Shown: positions 17,235-25,669 of the stretch, piece after piece
How positions within the stretch are numbered: the stretch's first letter is position 1
Layout: each line of letters opens with the position of its first letter
Source of the DNA: Microbacterium sp. LWH7-1.2
GTDB lineage: Bacteria; Actinomycetota; Actinomycetes; Actinomycetales; Microbacteriaceae
Direction of reading: 5' to 3'
DNA: 64,000 nt
Assembly: GCF_038397755.1 (NCBI RefSeq)
Contig: NZ_CP151637.1
Coordinates: forward strand, 496,001-560,000
The notes under the pieces: generated by a model
Told to the model about the DNA's origin: nothing
The model's input: only the letters and a program-made list of their open reading frames with translations
The model's database searches: none
Program-made: the position numbers and the translations under genes

Positions 17235-17993
17235 TCAGTGTCGGCGCCCCAACGCGTCCAGATCTTTGTGGACGCGATCGGGTTCGTCGTGGATCGGCAT
17301 GTTGTCCGGGTCCAGCGCTCCGTCGATGTCGGTGTCTGCGGTCAGTGCAGCGAAGAGCGGACCCAGGTCGTCCTGCGCGGCACCGTGGTCGGCGACCAGC
17401 TCGAGCGTCTTGTGATCGGCGGTCTGGCTGGTGAGGCTGTCGACGAGGACCCGGGCGAGTTGGTCACGGGCGATGACGCCGTCCGCGGGTGACGCGGTGC
17501 TGAACCGGTCTCCCTGCCGCATCACGATGCGTCGCTGGTCCGGCTCGTTGTAGTCGAACCAGCCCGGACGGACGATCGTGTACGCGTTGCCGGATGCGCG
17601 GACGAGCCGCTCCGCCCGCCGTTTCCAGTCGTGGCCCTCTCCCGCGCGATCGGTGGTGCCGACAGCCGTCATCAGCGCGACCCGGACCGGACGGTCACCC
17701 AGCGCGGTGAGGGCGTTGCGCACCGCACCGTAGTCCACGCGCTCCGCCTCGCCCGGGGCGCCATGGGAGCCGTGGACGAACACGATCGCGTCGACACCGT
17801 CCACAGCGCCGGCGAGGCCCGCAACCGAAGTGAGGTCGCCGGTGACGATCTCCGTCGCCGGCGGGAGGTTCCGTGCGCGCGATGCGTCCCGCACGAGTGC
17901 CCGCACCCGATGGCCCTGGCTGAGCGCTTCGCGCACCACATGAACGCCGACGCTGCCGGTCGACCCGACGACGAGGACGGTGAGCTGGGACAT
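17235..17993 (-). CDS. NAD(P)H-binding SDR / NmrA-like protein
   Basis: A 252-residue atypical short-chain dehydrogenase. The dinucleotide-binding glycine motif is VVGSTGSVGVHVV near the N-terminus, followed by the Rossmann pattern to AIVFVHGSHG and VALMTAVGTT; the substrate part contains YTIVRPGWFDYNE. There is no canonical YxxxK. The family includes NAD(P)-sensing and quinone-related proteins. A GGAGGA ribosome binding site nine nt before the ATG favours this start over the GTG that overlaps the aldo-keto reductase stop. It follows the aldo-keto reductase gene in one operon. Confidence 0.82.
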   Translation of the reverse strand: MSQLTVLVVGSTGSVGVHVVREALSQGHRVRALVRDASRARNLPPATEIVTGDLTSVAGLAGAVDGVDAIVFVHGSHGAPGEAERVDYGAVRNALTALGDRPVRVALMTAVGTTDRAGEGHDWKRRAERLVRASGNAYTIVRPGWFDYNEPDQRRIVMRQGDRFSTASPADGVIARDQLARVLVDSLTSQTADHKTLELVADHGAAQDDLGPLFAALTADTDIDGALDPDNMPIHDEPDRVHKDLDALGRRH

Positions 17994-17998
17994 CCGGC

Positions 17999-18880
17999 TC
18001 ACTCCTCCGGGATGTCGCGGCCGAACGCTTCGAGGGTGATGACCTCGGGCTCGGGTCCACCGCGCACACCGGTGTCGAGGTCGTCGATGCGTGCGATCTC
18101 TTCGGCGGTGAGCTCGAAGTCGAACACGTCGAAGTTCTCCGCGATGCGTGCGGGCTTGACCGACTTCGGGATGGCCTGGACGCCGTGCTGGATGTGCCAG
18201 CGCAGCATGACCTGGGCGGCGGACTTGCCGTGGGCTTCGGCGATCGAGACGATCACCGGGTCGTTGAAGGTGCTCTTGGAGTCATCGCCGCGGTAGGAGG
18301 TGATGCCGCCGATCGGCGACCAGGCCTGGGTGAGGATGCCGCGCTCGGCGCCGAAGGCCTGCAGCTCGCGCTGCTGGAAGTAGGGGTGGACTTCGATCTG
18401 GTTGACCGCCGGCACGATGTCGGTCTCCGAGAGCAGGCGCTCGAGGTGTTCGATCATGAAGTTGCTGACGCCGATCGCGCGGACCTTCCCATCGGCGAGC
18501 AGCGCTTCGAGGGCCTTGTAAGCGGCGATGGTCTTGTCGAACTCGCTCGGCAGCGCCTGGTGGAGGATGAACAGGTCGATGACGTCGACCTGCAGCTTGC
18601 GGGCGCTCTTCTCGTACGCGTGCAGCGTTTGGTCGTAGCCGTAGTCGGAGATCCACACCTTCGACTCGAGGAACACCTCGTCACGGTCGAGCCCGGAGGC
18701 CTTCAGCGCGTCGCCGACGCCGCGTTCGTTCGCGTATGCGGCAGCGGTGTCGATCAGGCGGTAGCCGGTCTCCAGTGCGGACGCGACCGCGACCTGGGTC
18801 TCGTCGGGCGGGGTCTGGAAGACGCCGAAGCCGATCGCGGGGATTTCGACGCCGTTATTCAAGGTCAGGTGGCTGGTCAT
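17999..18880 (-). CDS. Aldo/keto reductase
   Basis: A 293-residue (beta/alpha)8 NADPH-dependent reductase. Family signatures: GYRLIDTAAAYANERGVGDAL with the catalytic aspartate and tyrosine, catalytic lysine in VFLESKVWISDYG, NFMIEHLERLL, NQIEVHPYFQQ, and the NADPH-binding IPKSVKPARIAEN near the C-terminus. The family reduces aldehydes and ketones, for example 2,5-diketo-gluconate or methylglyoxal-type compounds. The ATG chosen gives the usual N-terminus (LTLNNGVEIPAIGFG). It is divergent from the DHA2 exporter and shares a 101-nt promoter region with it. Confidence 0.92.
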   Translation of the reverse strand: MTSHLTLNNGVEIPAIGFGVFQTPPDETQVAVASALETGYRLIDTAAAYANERGVGDALKASGLDRDEVFLESKVWISDYGYDQTLHAYEKSARKLQVDVIDLFILHQALPSEFDKTIAAYKALEALLADGKVRAIGVSNFMIEHLERLLSETDIVPAVNQIEVHPYFQQRELQAFGAERGILTQAWSPIGGITSYRGDDSKSTFNDPVIVSIAEAHGKSAAQVMLRWHIQHGVQAIPKSVKPARIAENFDVFDFELTAEEIARIDDLDTGVRGGPEPEVITLEAFGRDIPEE

Positions 18881-18910
18881 GGCATCGACGCTACGGCGGC
18901 CCAGCACCCG

Positions 18911-18952
18911 GTGGGAGTGACTGTCATTACATGGATAACCCGTCACTCCCAC
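18911..18952. promoter_or_regulatory. Divergent promoter with 11-bp inverted repeat
   Basis: Between the divergent reductase and exporter genes, perfect 11-bp arms GTGGGAGTGAC (18911-18921) and GTCACTCCCAC (18942-18952) flank 20 nt. Inside and overlapping the right arm (18927-18947) is the element TTACATGGATAACC plus CGTCACT, which recurs almost unchanged upstream of the SDR gene at 21232-21252. This is a strong candidate operator or promoter for the island's regulator. Confidence 0.6.
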
Positions 18953-18981
18953 GCGCGAGGTCGGCGCGGTCGGATGGTGTC

Positions 18982-20388
18982 ATGGCCTCCACTGTTTCCG
19001 CCACGACGCGGCGCGTATCGCGCCCGGGCGTGGTGCTCGTCGTCGTCCTGGTCAGCTACTTCATGATCGTTCTGGACAACTCGATCGTGTTCACCGGGCT
19101 CGCCCGCATCCGCGACGATCTCGGCTTCAGCACCGCCGGTCTGTCCTGGGTGCAGAACGCCTACGCGCTGGTCTTCGGCGGACTGCTTCTTCTCGCCGCA
19201 CGCGCCGGAGACATCGTCGGCCGCCGCCGCATGTTCCTCATCGGCCTCACGATCTTCGCTTCCGCGTCGTTGCTGATCGGGCTCGCGCCGACTGCGGAGT
19301 GGATGATCGCCTCCCGCGCGCTGCAGGGCGTCGGCTCGGCAATCCTCGCCCCTACCTCGCTCGCGCTGCTCACCGCCAACTTCCCCGAGGGTCCCGCCCG
19401 CACCAGGGCGATCGCCGCGTACGGCTCGACCGCCGGCATTGGCGCCAGCCTCGGCCTCGTCGTCGGCGGTATCGTCGCCGACCTCACCTCTTGGCGCGTC
19501 GGATTCCTGATCAACGTCCCCATCGGCATCGCCCTCGGCATCGCCACGCTCCTGTACATCAGCGAGACATCACGGTCGCGTGGCAGGTTCGACATCGCGG
19601 GTGCCATCACCTCCACGCTCGGCATGACCGCGCTCGTGTACGGCATCACCCGGACCGCCGACGAAGGATGGTCCGACCCTGTCGCACTGGGCGCACTCGG
19701 GGCGGGCCTCCTCGTGATCGCCCTGTTCGTGCTCATCGAGACTCGCGCCGTACAGCCGATTCTTCCGCTGCGTGTGCTGCGTAGCCGAGTCCGGGGCGGA
19801 GCGTTCGTCGCGCGGATGCTGTTCGCGGGGTCGATCTTCGGCTACTTCTTCTTCATCAGCCAGTACATGCAGGCGGTGCTCGGCTTCACCCCGCTGCAGG
19901 CAGGCCTCGCGTTCCTTCCCATGACAGTGGTGCAGTTCGCGCTGTCCCTCCTCGTGCCCCGCCTGACCCGACGCTTCGGGAACGCGACACTCGTCACGAT
20001 CGGCCTTGCCATCACGTTGGCCGGCATGACGTGGCTCGCCTTCATCGACGCGCACAGCGGCTACTGGACGGCGGTCGCCCTTCCGATGCTGCTACTCGGA
20101 GCCGGGCAAGGCCTGGGATTCGCGCCCCTCACCGCCGCGGGCGTCAACGGCATCGAGCCGCGGGATGCCGGTGCCGCATCAGGTGCGGTGAACGTCGCCC
20201 ACCAGCTCGGCGGCGCGCTCGGCGTCAGCGTCATGGTCGCCGTCGCATCCTCACTCGCGTCAGGTGAGAGTACGGCCGCGGTCGCCACAGAGTCCGCCGC
20301 CGGGATCGCCACGGGAGCCGTTCTCCTCGCCCTCGCACTTCTCGCGGCGCTCTTGCTCGTCCTGCCCGGCGCCCGCCAGCGCCACTGA
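18982..20388 (+). CDS. DHA2-type (14-TM) MFS drug exporter
   Basis: A 468-residue major facilitator of the DHA2/EmrB-QacA type. TM1 carries the family motif FMIVLDNSIVFTGLARI (LDxTxVN/I-like), TM2-3 loop has the motif-A-like AGDIVGRRRMFLIG, and TM5 region shows GSTAGIGASLGLVVGGI (motif C, antiporter signature). About 14 hydrophobic segments are seen. Such transporters export cationic drugs or toxic organics by proton antiport. The ATG was picked over upstream in-frame ATGs because it lies beyond the shared regulatory element. It ends at a symmetric terminator shared with the convergent SDR gene. Confidence 0.9.
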   Translation: MASTVSATTRRVSRPGVVLVVVLVSYFMIVLDNSIVFTGLARIRDDLGFSTAGLSWVQNAYALVFGGLLLLAARAGDIVGRRRMFLIGLTIFASASLLIGLAPTAEWMIASRALQGVGSAILAPTSLALLTANFPEGPARTRAIAAYGSTAGIGASLGLVVGGIVADLTSWRVGFLINVPIGIALGIATLLYISETSRSRGRFDIAGAITSTLGMTALVYGITRTADEGWSDPVALGALGAGLLVIALFVLIETRAVQPILPLRVLRSRVRGGAFVARMLFAGSIFGYFFFISQYMQAVLGFTPLQAGLAFLPMTVVQFALSLLVPRLTRRFGNATLVTIGLAITLAGMTWLAFIDAHSGYWTAVALPMLLLGAGQGLGFAPLTAAGVNGIEPRDAGAASGAVNVAHQLGGALGVSVMVAVASSLASGESTAAVATESAAGIATGAVLLALALLAALLLVLPGARQRH

Positions 20389-20407
20389 CGCCGCCGACAT
20401 AGCGAAC

Positions 20408-20438
20408 GGGGTCGGCATCTGAGTGAGATGCCGACCCC
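20408..20438. terminator. Bidirectional terminator between exporter and SDR genes
   Basis: A perfect 13-bp stem, GGGGTCGGCATCT with AGATGCCGACCCC, around a 5-nt loop lies between two convergent genes. It is followed by CTTCCC on the plus strand. Its symmetry and location indicate that it ends transcripts from both sides. Confidence 0.82.
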
Positions 20439-20452
20439 CTTCCCTGCTTCGG

Positions 20453-21181
20453 TCAGAGCTGCGTGGCTGGCCGCAGGAGGACTTCGTTGATCGCGAGGTG
20501 CTTCGGGCGCTGCACCACGAACGCGATGATCTCCGCCACGTCCTCGGCGGTCACTGTCGCCTCCGCGTACATCGCGTTGACGGCGGCGTTGGTCTGCTGG
20601 TGTGTGATGTGCGTCGGCAGCTCGGTGGCCACGACGCCGGGTTCGATGAGCGTGACCCGCACGTCGGGCAGCAGCTCCTGCCGCAGCGACTCTGACCAGC
20701 CGTTGACGGCCCACTTGGTCGCCGCATAGACGCCGTTACCCGCACGCGCGGTGCGCCCCGCCACGGAGGAGATGTTGACGATGTCGCCGCCGCCGTCGAC
20801 CAGCTGGTCCAGGAACACCTCCGTCGCGGTGATCGCGCCGAGGAGGTTGACGTCGACCATCCGGCGGTAGTCCTCGCGCTGCTCAGGCGAGAATGGCCCC
20901 AGCAGCATGACGCCCGCGTTGTTCACGAGGATGTCGACCCGTCCCAGCTCCGCTCGCATTCGCGCGGCCGCTGCGACGAGCGCGTCCCGGTCCGTCACAT
21001 CCGCCGCGATCGCGATCGCGCCATCACCCAACTCGGTCGCGATCGACTCGATCCGGTCAGCCCGCCGCGCGAGCAGCGCAACCTTGTAGCCGGCGGCGTG
21101 GAACGCACGCGCCGTTGCCTCCCCGATGCCGGAGGAGGCACCGGTAACCAGCGCGACCCGAGTGTTGCTGTCAGTAGTCAT
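20453..21181 (-). CDS. SDR family oxidoreductase (classical)
   Basis: A 242-residue classical short-chain dehydrogenase. Cofactor motif VTGASSGIGEATARAF, NNAGVMLLGPFS, catalytic serine in VNISSVAGR and the YxxxK pair in VYAATKWAVNGWS are all present, as is PGVVATELPT. An arginine after the first beta-strand (ARRADR) suggests NADP(H). It probably interconverts an alcohol and a ketone in the same redox island. The ATG was chosen for the standard SDR N-terminus. Its upstream region shares a 21-nt element with the exporter promoter. Confidence 0.92.
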   Translation of the reverse strand: MTTDSNTRVALVTGASSGIGEATARAFHAAGYKVALLARRADRIESIATELGDGAIAIAADVTDRDALVAAAARMRAELGRVDILVNNAGVMLLGPFSPEQREDYRRMVDVNLLGAITATEVFLDQLVDGGGDIVNISSVAGRTARAGNGVYAATKWAVNGWSESLRQELLPDVRVTLIEPGVVATELPTHITHQQTNAAVNAMYAEATVTAEDVAEIIAFVVQRPKHLAINEVLLRPATQL

Positions 21182-21231
21182 GAAGATTCCCTTCGTCCAA
21201 GGCATCACACCGCGGCGCCGGCCACACGACC

Positions 21232-21252
21232 AGTGACCGGTTATCCGTGTAA
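21232..21252 (-). promoter_or_regulatory. Shared 21-nt promoter/operator element (copy 2)
   Basis: Read on the minus strand, the sequence is TTACACGGATAACC followed by GGTCACT, matching 18927-18947 (plus strand) at 19 of 21 positions. It lies 50 nt upstream of the SDR start and between this gene and the divergent FMN-binding lipoprotein. Conservation at two separate intergenic regions implies a common regulator or sigma factor. Confidence 0.6.
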
Positions 21253-21297
21253 CAGCAGACCCTCCCTCGTGCGACCCGCGCGGCGTAGCGTCGCACC

Positions 21298-21747
21298 ATG
21301 CCACGCAAGACGACCACACACCTCAGCCGGCGTCCCTACGCGGCGATCGCGCTCACCGCAGCGATCTCGCCGCTCGCCGCATGCGCCGGCCCCGCGACAG
21401 TGCCCCCGACCACCGCGCCGCAAGAGACGGAGACGAACGTGCCCCAGACCTCCGCGTACGTCGACGGCGAGCACAGCGCACGCGGCTGGTACGGATCACT
21501 TCCCTCCCACCAGGACGTCACGCTCACCATCGACGACGGCGCGGTGACCGAGGTGCAGATCACCACCCCCGCCGAGGATGAGACCTCGCTCGGATACCAG
21601 CAGCGATTCGCGCAGGCGCTGCCCGGCGCGATCATCGGGCGGTCCCTCGACGAGATCGCCATCGACCGCCTCGCCGGTGCGAGCGGATGCTCCGAAGGAT
21701 TCATGAACGCCCTCACCCAGATCCGCGAAGCCGCTACCAAGAACTGA
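21298..21747 (+). CDS. FMN-binding domain lipoprotein
   Basis: A 149-residue exported protein. The N-terminus is a lipoprotein signal: basic MPRKTTTHLSRR, hydrophobic core, lipobox LAAC. After a Thr/Pro-rich linker, residues about 65-145 form an FMN-binding domain: ARGWYGSLPSHQDVTLTI, AVTEVQITTPAEDETSLG, LPGAIIGRSLDEIAIDRLAG and the SGCSEGFMNAL end, where relatives carry the FMN-bearing Ser/Thr. It probably moves electrons at the outer face of the membrane. Divergent from the SDR gene. Confidence 0.82.
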   Translation: MPRKTTTHLSRRPYAAIALTAAISPLAACAGPATVPPTTAPQETETNVPQTSAYVDGEHSARGWYGSLPSHQDVTLTIDDGAVTEVQITTPAEDETSLGYQQRFAQALPGAIIGRSLDEIAIDRLAGASGCSEGFMNALTQIREAATKN

Positions 21748-22066
21748 GCAACGACGGAGTCGTCGTGACGCAGAACGTCAGCTGCGCACACTAGCTTGGA
21801 GGCGACATTGCCCCAAAACTCGCGCACCTTACCGACGACTTGTCTTCGACCGCGGGTGGGCGCCGCCAGCTGTCAACGCCCCGGACGCGAGCTCACCGCC
21901 GATGTCGCGCAGCTATCCATTTAGCGGCATCGAACAGCAACGGCTCCCAGCGCCCATCTGGATTCCCATACGGGCAATGCGCGATTGCGGGACGTCCGCG
22001 TGCTGGGGTTCCGGTGGACGCTGACGCGGTCAGGTTGCCTGACCGGTCCCGCCATACGGTAGGTGA
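21748..22066. other. Intergenic stretch without a gene
   Basis: A 319-nt gap at the border of the redox island and the defence locus. Just after the FMN gene a short hairpin (ACGACG, GAGT loop, CGTCGT at 21751-21766) may end transcription, though it lacks a T tract. Nothing else assignable was seen; the small open frames here have no protein character. Confidence 0.5.
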
Positions 22067-22807
22067 ATGCCCAACGTTCCTGAAGCGGCCCTGGGGGGCT
22101 GGATCCGCGCCTGCGTCTCCAGCCTGCGCGATGTCAACGGCTTTATTGTCGACAAGGCCCACGCCGACGAGTTTCTCCTGCTCTACGGCCTGATCGCGCG
22201 GACGTTCCGCTATAGCAATGCCTACCTGATACTCGTTGACGCCGAGATGGAAGGCGAGGCGGTCCCGCTGGCGCGCGCGGCACTGGAACACGCCATCACC
22301 CTGCAGTGGGTTTTCGTCATCGACGGCGGGGTCAAGAAGTACCGAAACTCGGTCGCGCACGATCGGGTCGAGCACTACGGCAAACTCGCCCAGTGGCTGG
22401 ACAACGAAGGTCTGCGCGAGGCCTTGACCGAGCTCGGTCCGGTCCCCGAGGGGAGCCGACTCGGCAAGTTCATGGACATGGTCCGCGACCTTGACGAAGA
22501 CGCCTTCCTCGAGACGAGCTACCACATACTCTCCCAGCACGTGCACGTCACCCATAGTGCCGTGACATCGTTCCTTCAACCTGGCGAGGGCGAAACGCAC
22601 ATCCTTTACGACCAGGAGTATGCCTACCGTTACCAGGCAACCTACGCGTGCGCCATTGCTTGCATGCTCGCACGATGGGTTCTCGCGCGGCTGAGCGACG
22701 ACGACACGTCGCTGGAAGAGCTCGACCAACTCTCGGATGAGCTCCAGCTCCCCATGCACCTCGCTGACCAGATAAAACCGCCGCGCAAGCGACGCACCGG
22801 CATCTGA
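22067..22807 (+). CDS. DUF5677-like hypothetical protein (246 aa)
   Basis: A 246-residue, mostly helical protein. The central segment, PLARAALEHAITLQWVFVI with later HDRVEHYGKLAQWLDNEG, resembles DUF5677-type proteins, which are found in defence and accessory islands and whose function is not known. A helical hairpin with histidines follows (YHILSQHVHVTHSAVTSF), then a basic tail PPRKRRTGI. It stands 155 nt before the Qat operon on the same strand, so it could be expressed with it, but it is not one of the four published Qat genes. Confidence 0.6.
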   Translation: MPNVPEAALGGWIRACVSSLRDVNGFIVDKAHADEFLLLYGLIARTFRYSNAYLILVDAEMEGEAVPLARAALEHAITLQWVFVIDGGVKKYRNSVAHDRVEHYGKLAQWLDNEGLREALTELGPVPEGSRLGKFMDMVRDLDEDAFLETSYHILSQHVHVTHSAVTSFLQPGEGETHILYDQEYAYRYQATYACAIACMLARWVLARLSDDDTSLEELDQLSDELQLPMHLADQIKPPRKRRTGI

Positions 22808-22962
22808 ATTTCACGTGATCGCTACTGTTCGCGATACACACGGGAGCAAATGGGGCGATTCCTGACGCTCAGCTAATGCCGGTGGTGGCATATTCAGACG
22901 TGCAGCGAAGCATCTGCGAGTTCGCGGATGAAGCGCGGAGAACTCTACTGGGGGATCTGAGC

Positions 22963-24897
22963 ATGACGGAACCGGAGCAAGGCATTGCCGATTCGAAGCG
23001 TTACCCGCTTCTGCTCGATGAGCCGACGGAAGTTGACCTGCTCTCCTTTGATGCTGTCGCGTCGACGGTGGTGGATGCAGTCCTCGATCCTCGCCTCGAT
23101 CCCATCGCACTCGGCCTTTCTGGTAGCTGGGGCAGCGGTAAGACCTCAGTGCTTCGTATCATCGGACGCCAACTACGCCCGGCCGGGGGCGCGAAGCCGA
23201 CCCGCATCGTGATCGAAACCGACCCTTGGCGATACGATCCACAGCTCGGCATCAAGGAATCGCTGATCGGCGAGATCCTCACTGCCATCGAGGCCGCACT
23301 CCCAGCCGATGGCTTGGGCGAGAAGTCGAGGTCGCTTCTCAAGCGTCTGGTAAGACGGGTCGACTGGACCAAGGCGATGAAGCTTGCGGCGACCTCTGCG
23401 ATCACGGTCACCCTGCCGTCCGTCGACAAGGTGCTCGAACTTGTGAAGCCGAAGGGTGAAGTCGAGGGCGATGCACAGCCTGAACCGATCACTGACATGG
23501 TGCAGTTCCGAGCCGAGTTCGAGAAGCTCCTTGAGTCTGAGGGTTTGGCTGAGATCGAGAACGTCGTGGTGCTGGTCGATGACCTCGATCGCTGTCTTCC
23601 CGAGACCGTAGTTGAGACGCTCGAGACCATCCGACTCTTCCTGTCGGTGCCGAAGATGTCCTTCGTTATCGCGGCCGATGAGGAGCGCGTTGCGGAAGCG
23701 ATCGCGACCCGCTTTTCGGATAGCGGCGAGATCGGCGAGGAGTCCCCAGCGCGACTGTATCTCCACAAGATCGTTCAGACGTCCGTCCCTGTTCCGGCGC
23801 TCAGCGATTTCGACACTGAGGCCTACCTCGTGCTGCTTCAGATTCGCTCGCTCGTGCCCGACGATTCTGACTACGACGTGATCGTCGCTGAGGTTGCCGA
23901 AGCGCGTCGCGCGGCCGCGACCCTCGAGTCCGTCAAGTCATTGCAGCGCGCGGGCTTCGCCGAACAGCGCAACAACGCGGCGCGCATTCGTCCGATCATC
24001 CATGAAAAGACCCGTGGCAACCCACGCCGCATCAAGCGGTTCCTGAATGACCTCTCCGTGAGGCTCTCGATCGCTGCCAAGCGAGGTATCGCTCTCGATG
24101 AGGCGACCATCGCCAAGCTGATGGTGCTTGAGCAGTATTTTCCCGAAGACTTCAAGACCCTGACGGATTGGCTCCGTCAGCGCACACTTCGCACCAACCT
24201 CGAAGCGCTCGAAGCCCTCGCGGGTACGCCAGAACCGACCGAATCGACTGAAGAGACGCCGGGTAGCGAGGTAGCCGAGCCTGCAATCGAGCCCAAGTCT
24301 GATGCGAAAGGCAACTCCGACGCAGGGGGCTCTAGGAAGGCGGTCGCGAAAGCTGCGAAGCCCGAGCAGCCGGAAGCCAAGCCTCAATTCAGCGAGGGTC
24401 TTGTTCGGTGGGCTCGGCTCTCGCCTGCTCTCGCGAAAAAGGACATCACGCCGTACCTCGTATTCGCGGCGAGCTTTAAGAGCGTCTTCCTCGAGTCTGA
24501 CGCGCTTCCGGAGTCGACCCGTGACATGGCAACGCAGCTGCTTTCTCGTTCTGTGGGCGAGGCTCGTCGCGTCACTGACGACATGCTTCAGCGGCTCGAG
24601 CCAACCAATGCGACGCGCCTCGTCTCCTACATCGGCGGCGTCATTGTGGACGAGCCGGCTCGCCAGACCCAGGGCGTCATCGCTATGCTGCGCATCGCCC
24701 GGCTGCAAACGAACTCTGTCGAGTCGGTGGTGAATGCACTCAAGCGCATCAGGCCTTCCGATCTCAAGGTCTCTTCGCTTACGACCCTTCGTGCGACCGA
24801 TTCTCCCGAGATCCTTGCGCAATTCGAGGCGATGACGAACGCCAGCGGCAAGGAAGCGCTCGTGGGCGCGTTCGGTGCCGTAAAGGAAGGCATCTAG
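22963..24897 (+). CDS. qatA: QatA: KAP-family P-loop ATPase of the Qat anti-phage system
   Basis: A 644-residue KAP-type NTPase. Walker A GSWGSGKTS is at residues 54-62 and Walker B VVVLVDDLDRC near 200-210, followed by KMSFVIAADEERV and the helical insert that KAP proteins carry (HEKTRGNPRRIKRFLNDLSV). The last third is a lower-complexity linker (ESTEETPGSEV, KAAKPEQPEAK) and a helical tail. The ATG with GGGGGA seven nt upstream is preferred to an in-frame ATG 87 nt earlier. It heads the four-gene order ATPase - QatB - QueC-like - TatD-like that defines QatABCD. How the ATPase works in defence is not established. Confidence 0.9.
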   Translation: MTEPEQGIADSKRYPLLLDEPTEVDLLSFDAVASTVVDAVLDPRLDPIALGLSGSWGSGKTSVLRIIGRQLRPAGGAKPTRIVIETDPWRYDPQLGIKESLIGEILTAIEAALPADGLGEKSRSLLKRLVRRVDWTKAMKLAATSAITVTLPSVDKVLELVKPKGEVEGDAQPEPITDMVQFRAEFEKLLESEGLAEIENVVVLVDDLDRCLPETVVETLETIRLFLSVPKMSFVIAADEERVAEAIATRFSDSGEIGEESPARLYLHKIVQTSVPVPALSDFDTEAYLVLLQIRSLVPDDSDYDVIVAEVAEARRAAATLESVKSLQRAGFAEQRNNAARIRPIIHEKTRGNPRRIKRFLNDLSVRLSIAAKRGIALDEATIAKLMVLEQYFPEDFKTLTDWLRQRTLRTNLEALEALAGTPEPTESTEETPGSEVAEPAIEPKSDAKGNSDAGGSRKAVAKAAKPEQPEAKPQFSEGLVRWARLSPALAKKDITPYLVFAASFKSVFLESDALPESTRDMATQLLSRSVGEARRVTDDMLQRLEPTNATRLVSYIGGVIVDEPARQTQGVIAMLRIARLQTNSVESVVNALKRIRPSDLKVSSLTTLRATDSPEILAQFEAMTNASGKEALVGAFGAVKEGI

Positions 24898-24899
24898 TC

Positions 24900-25667
24900 G
24901 TGGGTACGAGCTCGTCCTACAAGGGCTCGACGAGTAAGGCCGCGAGTGCGCTGCGCGACGGCGTTGATTCTTGGTCGCAGTCGCAGACCGACGGATCCAA
25001 GACTCCGGTACCACCGAGCGTGGTCGCGCAGGCGCTCAGAATCCCTGTCTTCTCGCGCTCGGGTGGCGGTTCCGGAGGAGGCGGCGGCGGTGCTGGTGGA
25101 GGGGGTCGCCAAGGCGGAGGGTCCAAGAAGCAGAGTTCCCCTCGCCGCGATGCGCGTGCCTACGCTTCAACCGCCAGTCGTGCCGCCGGGCTCGCAAGGG
25201 CGTTTCGAGAGGGCGACCGCGACGCGCTCGCCAAGGCGGGCCTCGACTTCGATCGTCTTTCCGAACTCCCATCTCGCTCCGAACTCGTGCGGGCGATTCT
25301 CGATGTCGTCTGCGACGCCGACATGGGTAGCGACATCCCCGCTGAGGAACAGCGGGACATCGCTGCGCATCTGCTCGACTGGATGTTCGACACGGAAGAG
25401 AACCCGACTTTGCCGGACGCTGTCGCGACGGCTGAGCATGCCATTGGGCTGATCGTTGCCGAGATCTTCTTGTCCGAAGCTGGTGAATTCACGTCCACCG
25501 ATGCGGTGTCGCGAGAGGAGTTCATTAGCGGCGTGTACGAGTCCAGCCAACAGCTCGCGGCGGGATCGAACCTGGCACAGACTGGTGCAAGCCAAGAGGA
25601 GATCGATAAGGCCATCCAGCGAGGACTGCGGTGGCTTCGCCGCGCGCATGGAAGGAATGACGCGTAA
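24900..25667 (+). CDS. qatB: QatB: Qat anti-phage system protein of unknown fold
   Basis: A 255-residue protein that starts with GTG two nt after the qatA stop. It opens with MGTSSSYKGS, a motif typical of QatB, followed by a Gly/Ser-rich linker (residues about 55-85) and a helical C-terminal region (REGDRDALAKAGLDFDRLSEL, EEQRDIAAHLLDWMFDTEEN, then IDKAIQRGLRWLRRAHG). No catalytic motif is visible. Assignment rests on its place between the ATPase and the QueC-like gene and on this N-terminus. Essential for defence in the described systems, role unknown. Confidence 0.85.
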   Translation: MGTSSSYKGSTSKAASALRDGVDSWSQSQTDGSKTPVPPSVVAQALRIPVFSRSGGGSGGGGGGAGGGGRQGGGSKKQSSPRRDARAYASTASRAAGLARAFREGDRDALAKAGLDFDRLSELPSRSELVRAILDVVCDADMGSDIPAEEQRDIAAHLLDWMFDTEENPTLPDAVATAEHAIGLIVAEIFLSEAGEFTSTDAVSREEFISGVYESSQQLAAGSNLAQTGASQEEIDKAIQRGLRWLRRAHGRNDA

Positions 25668-25669
25668 GC

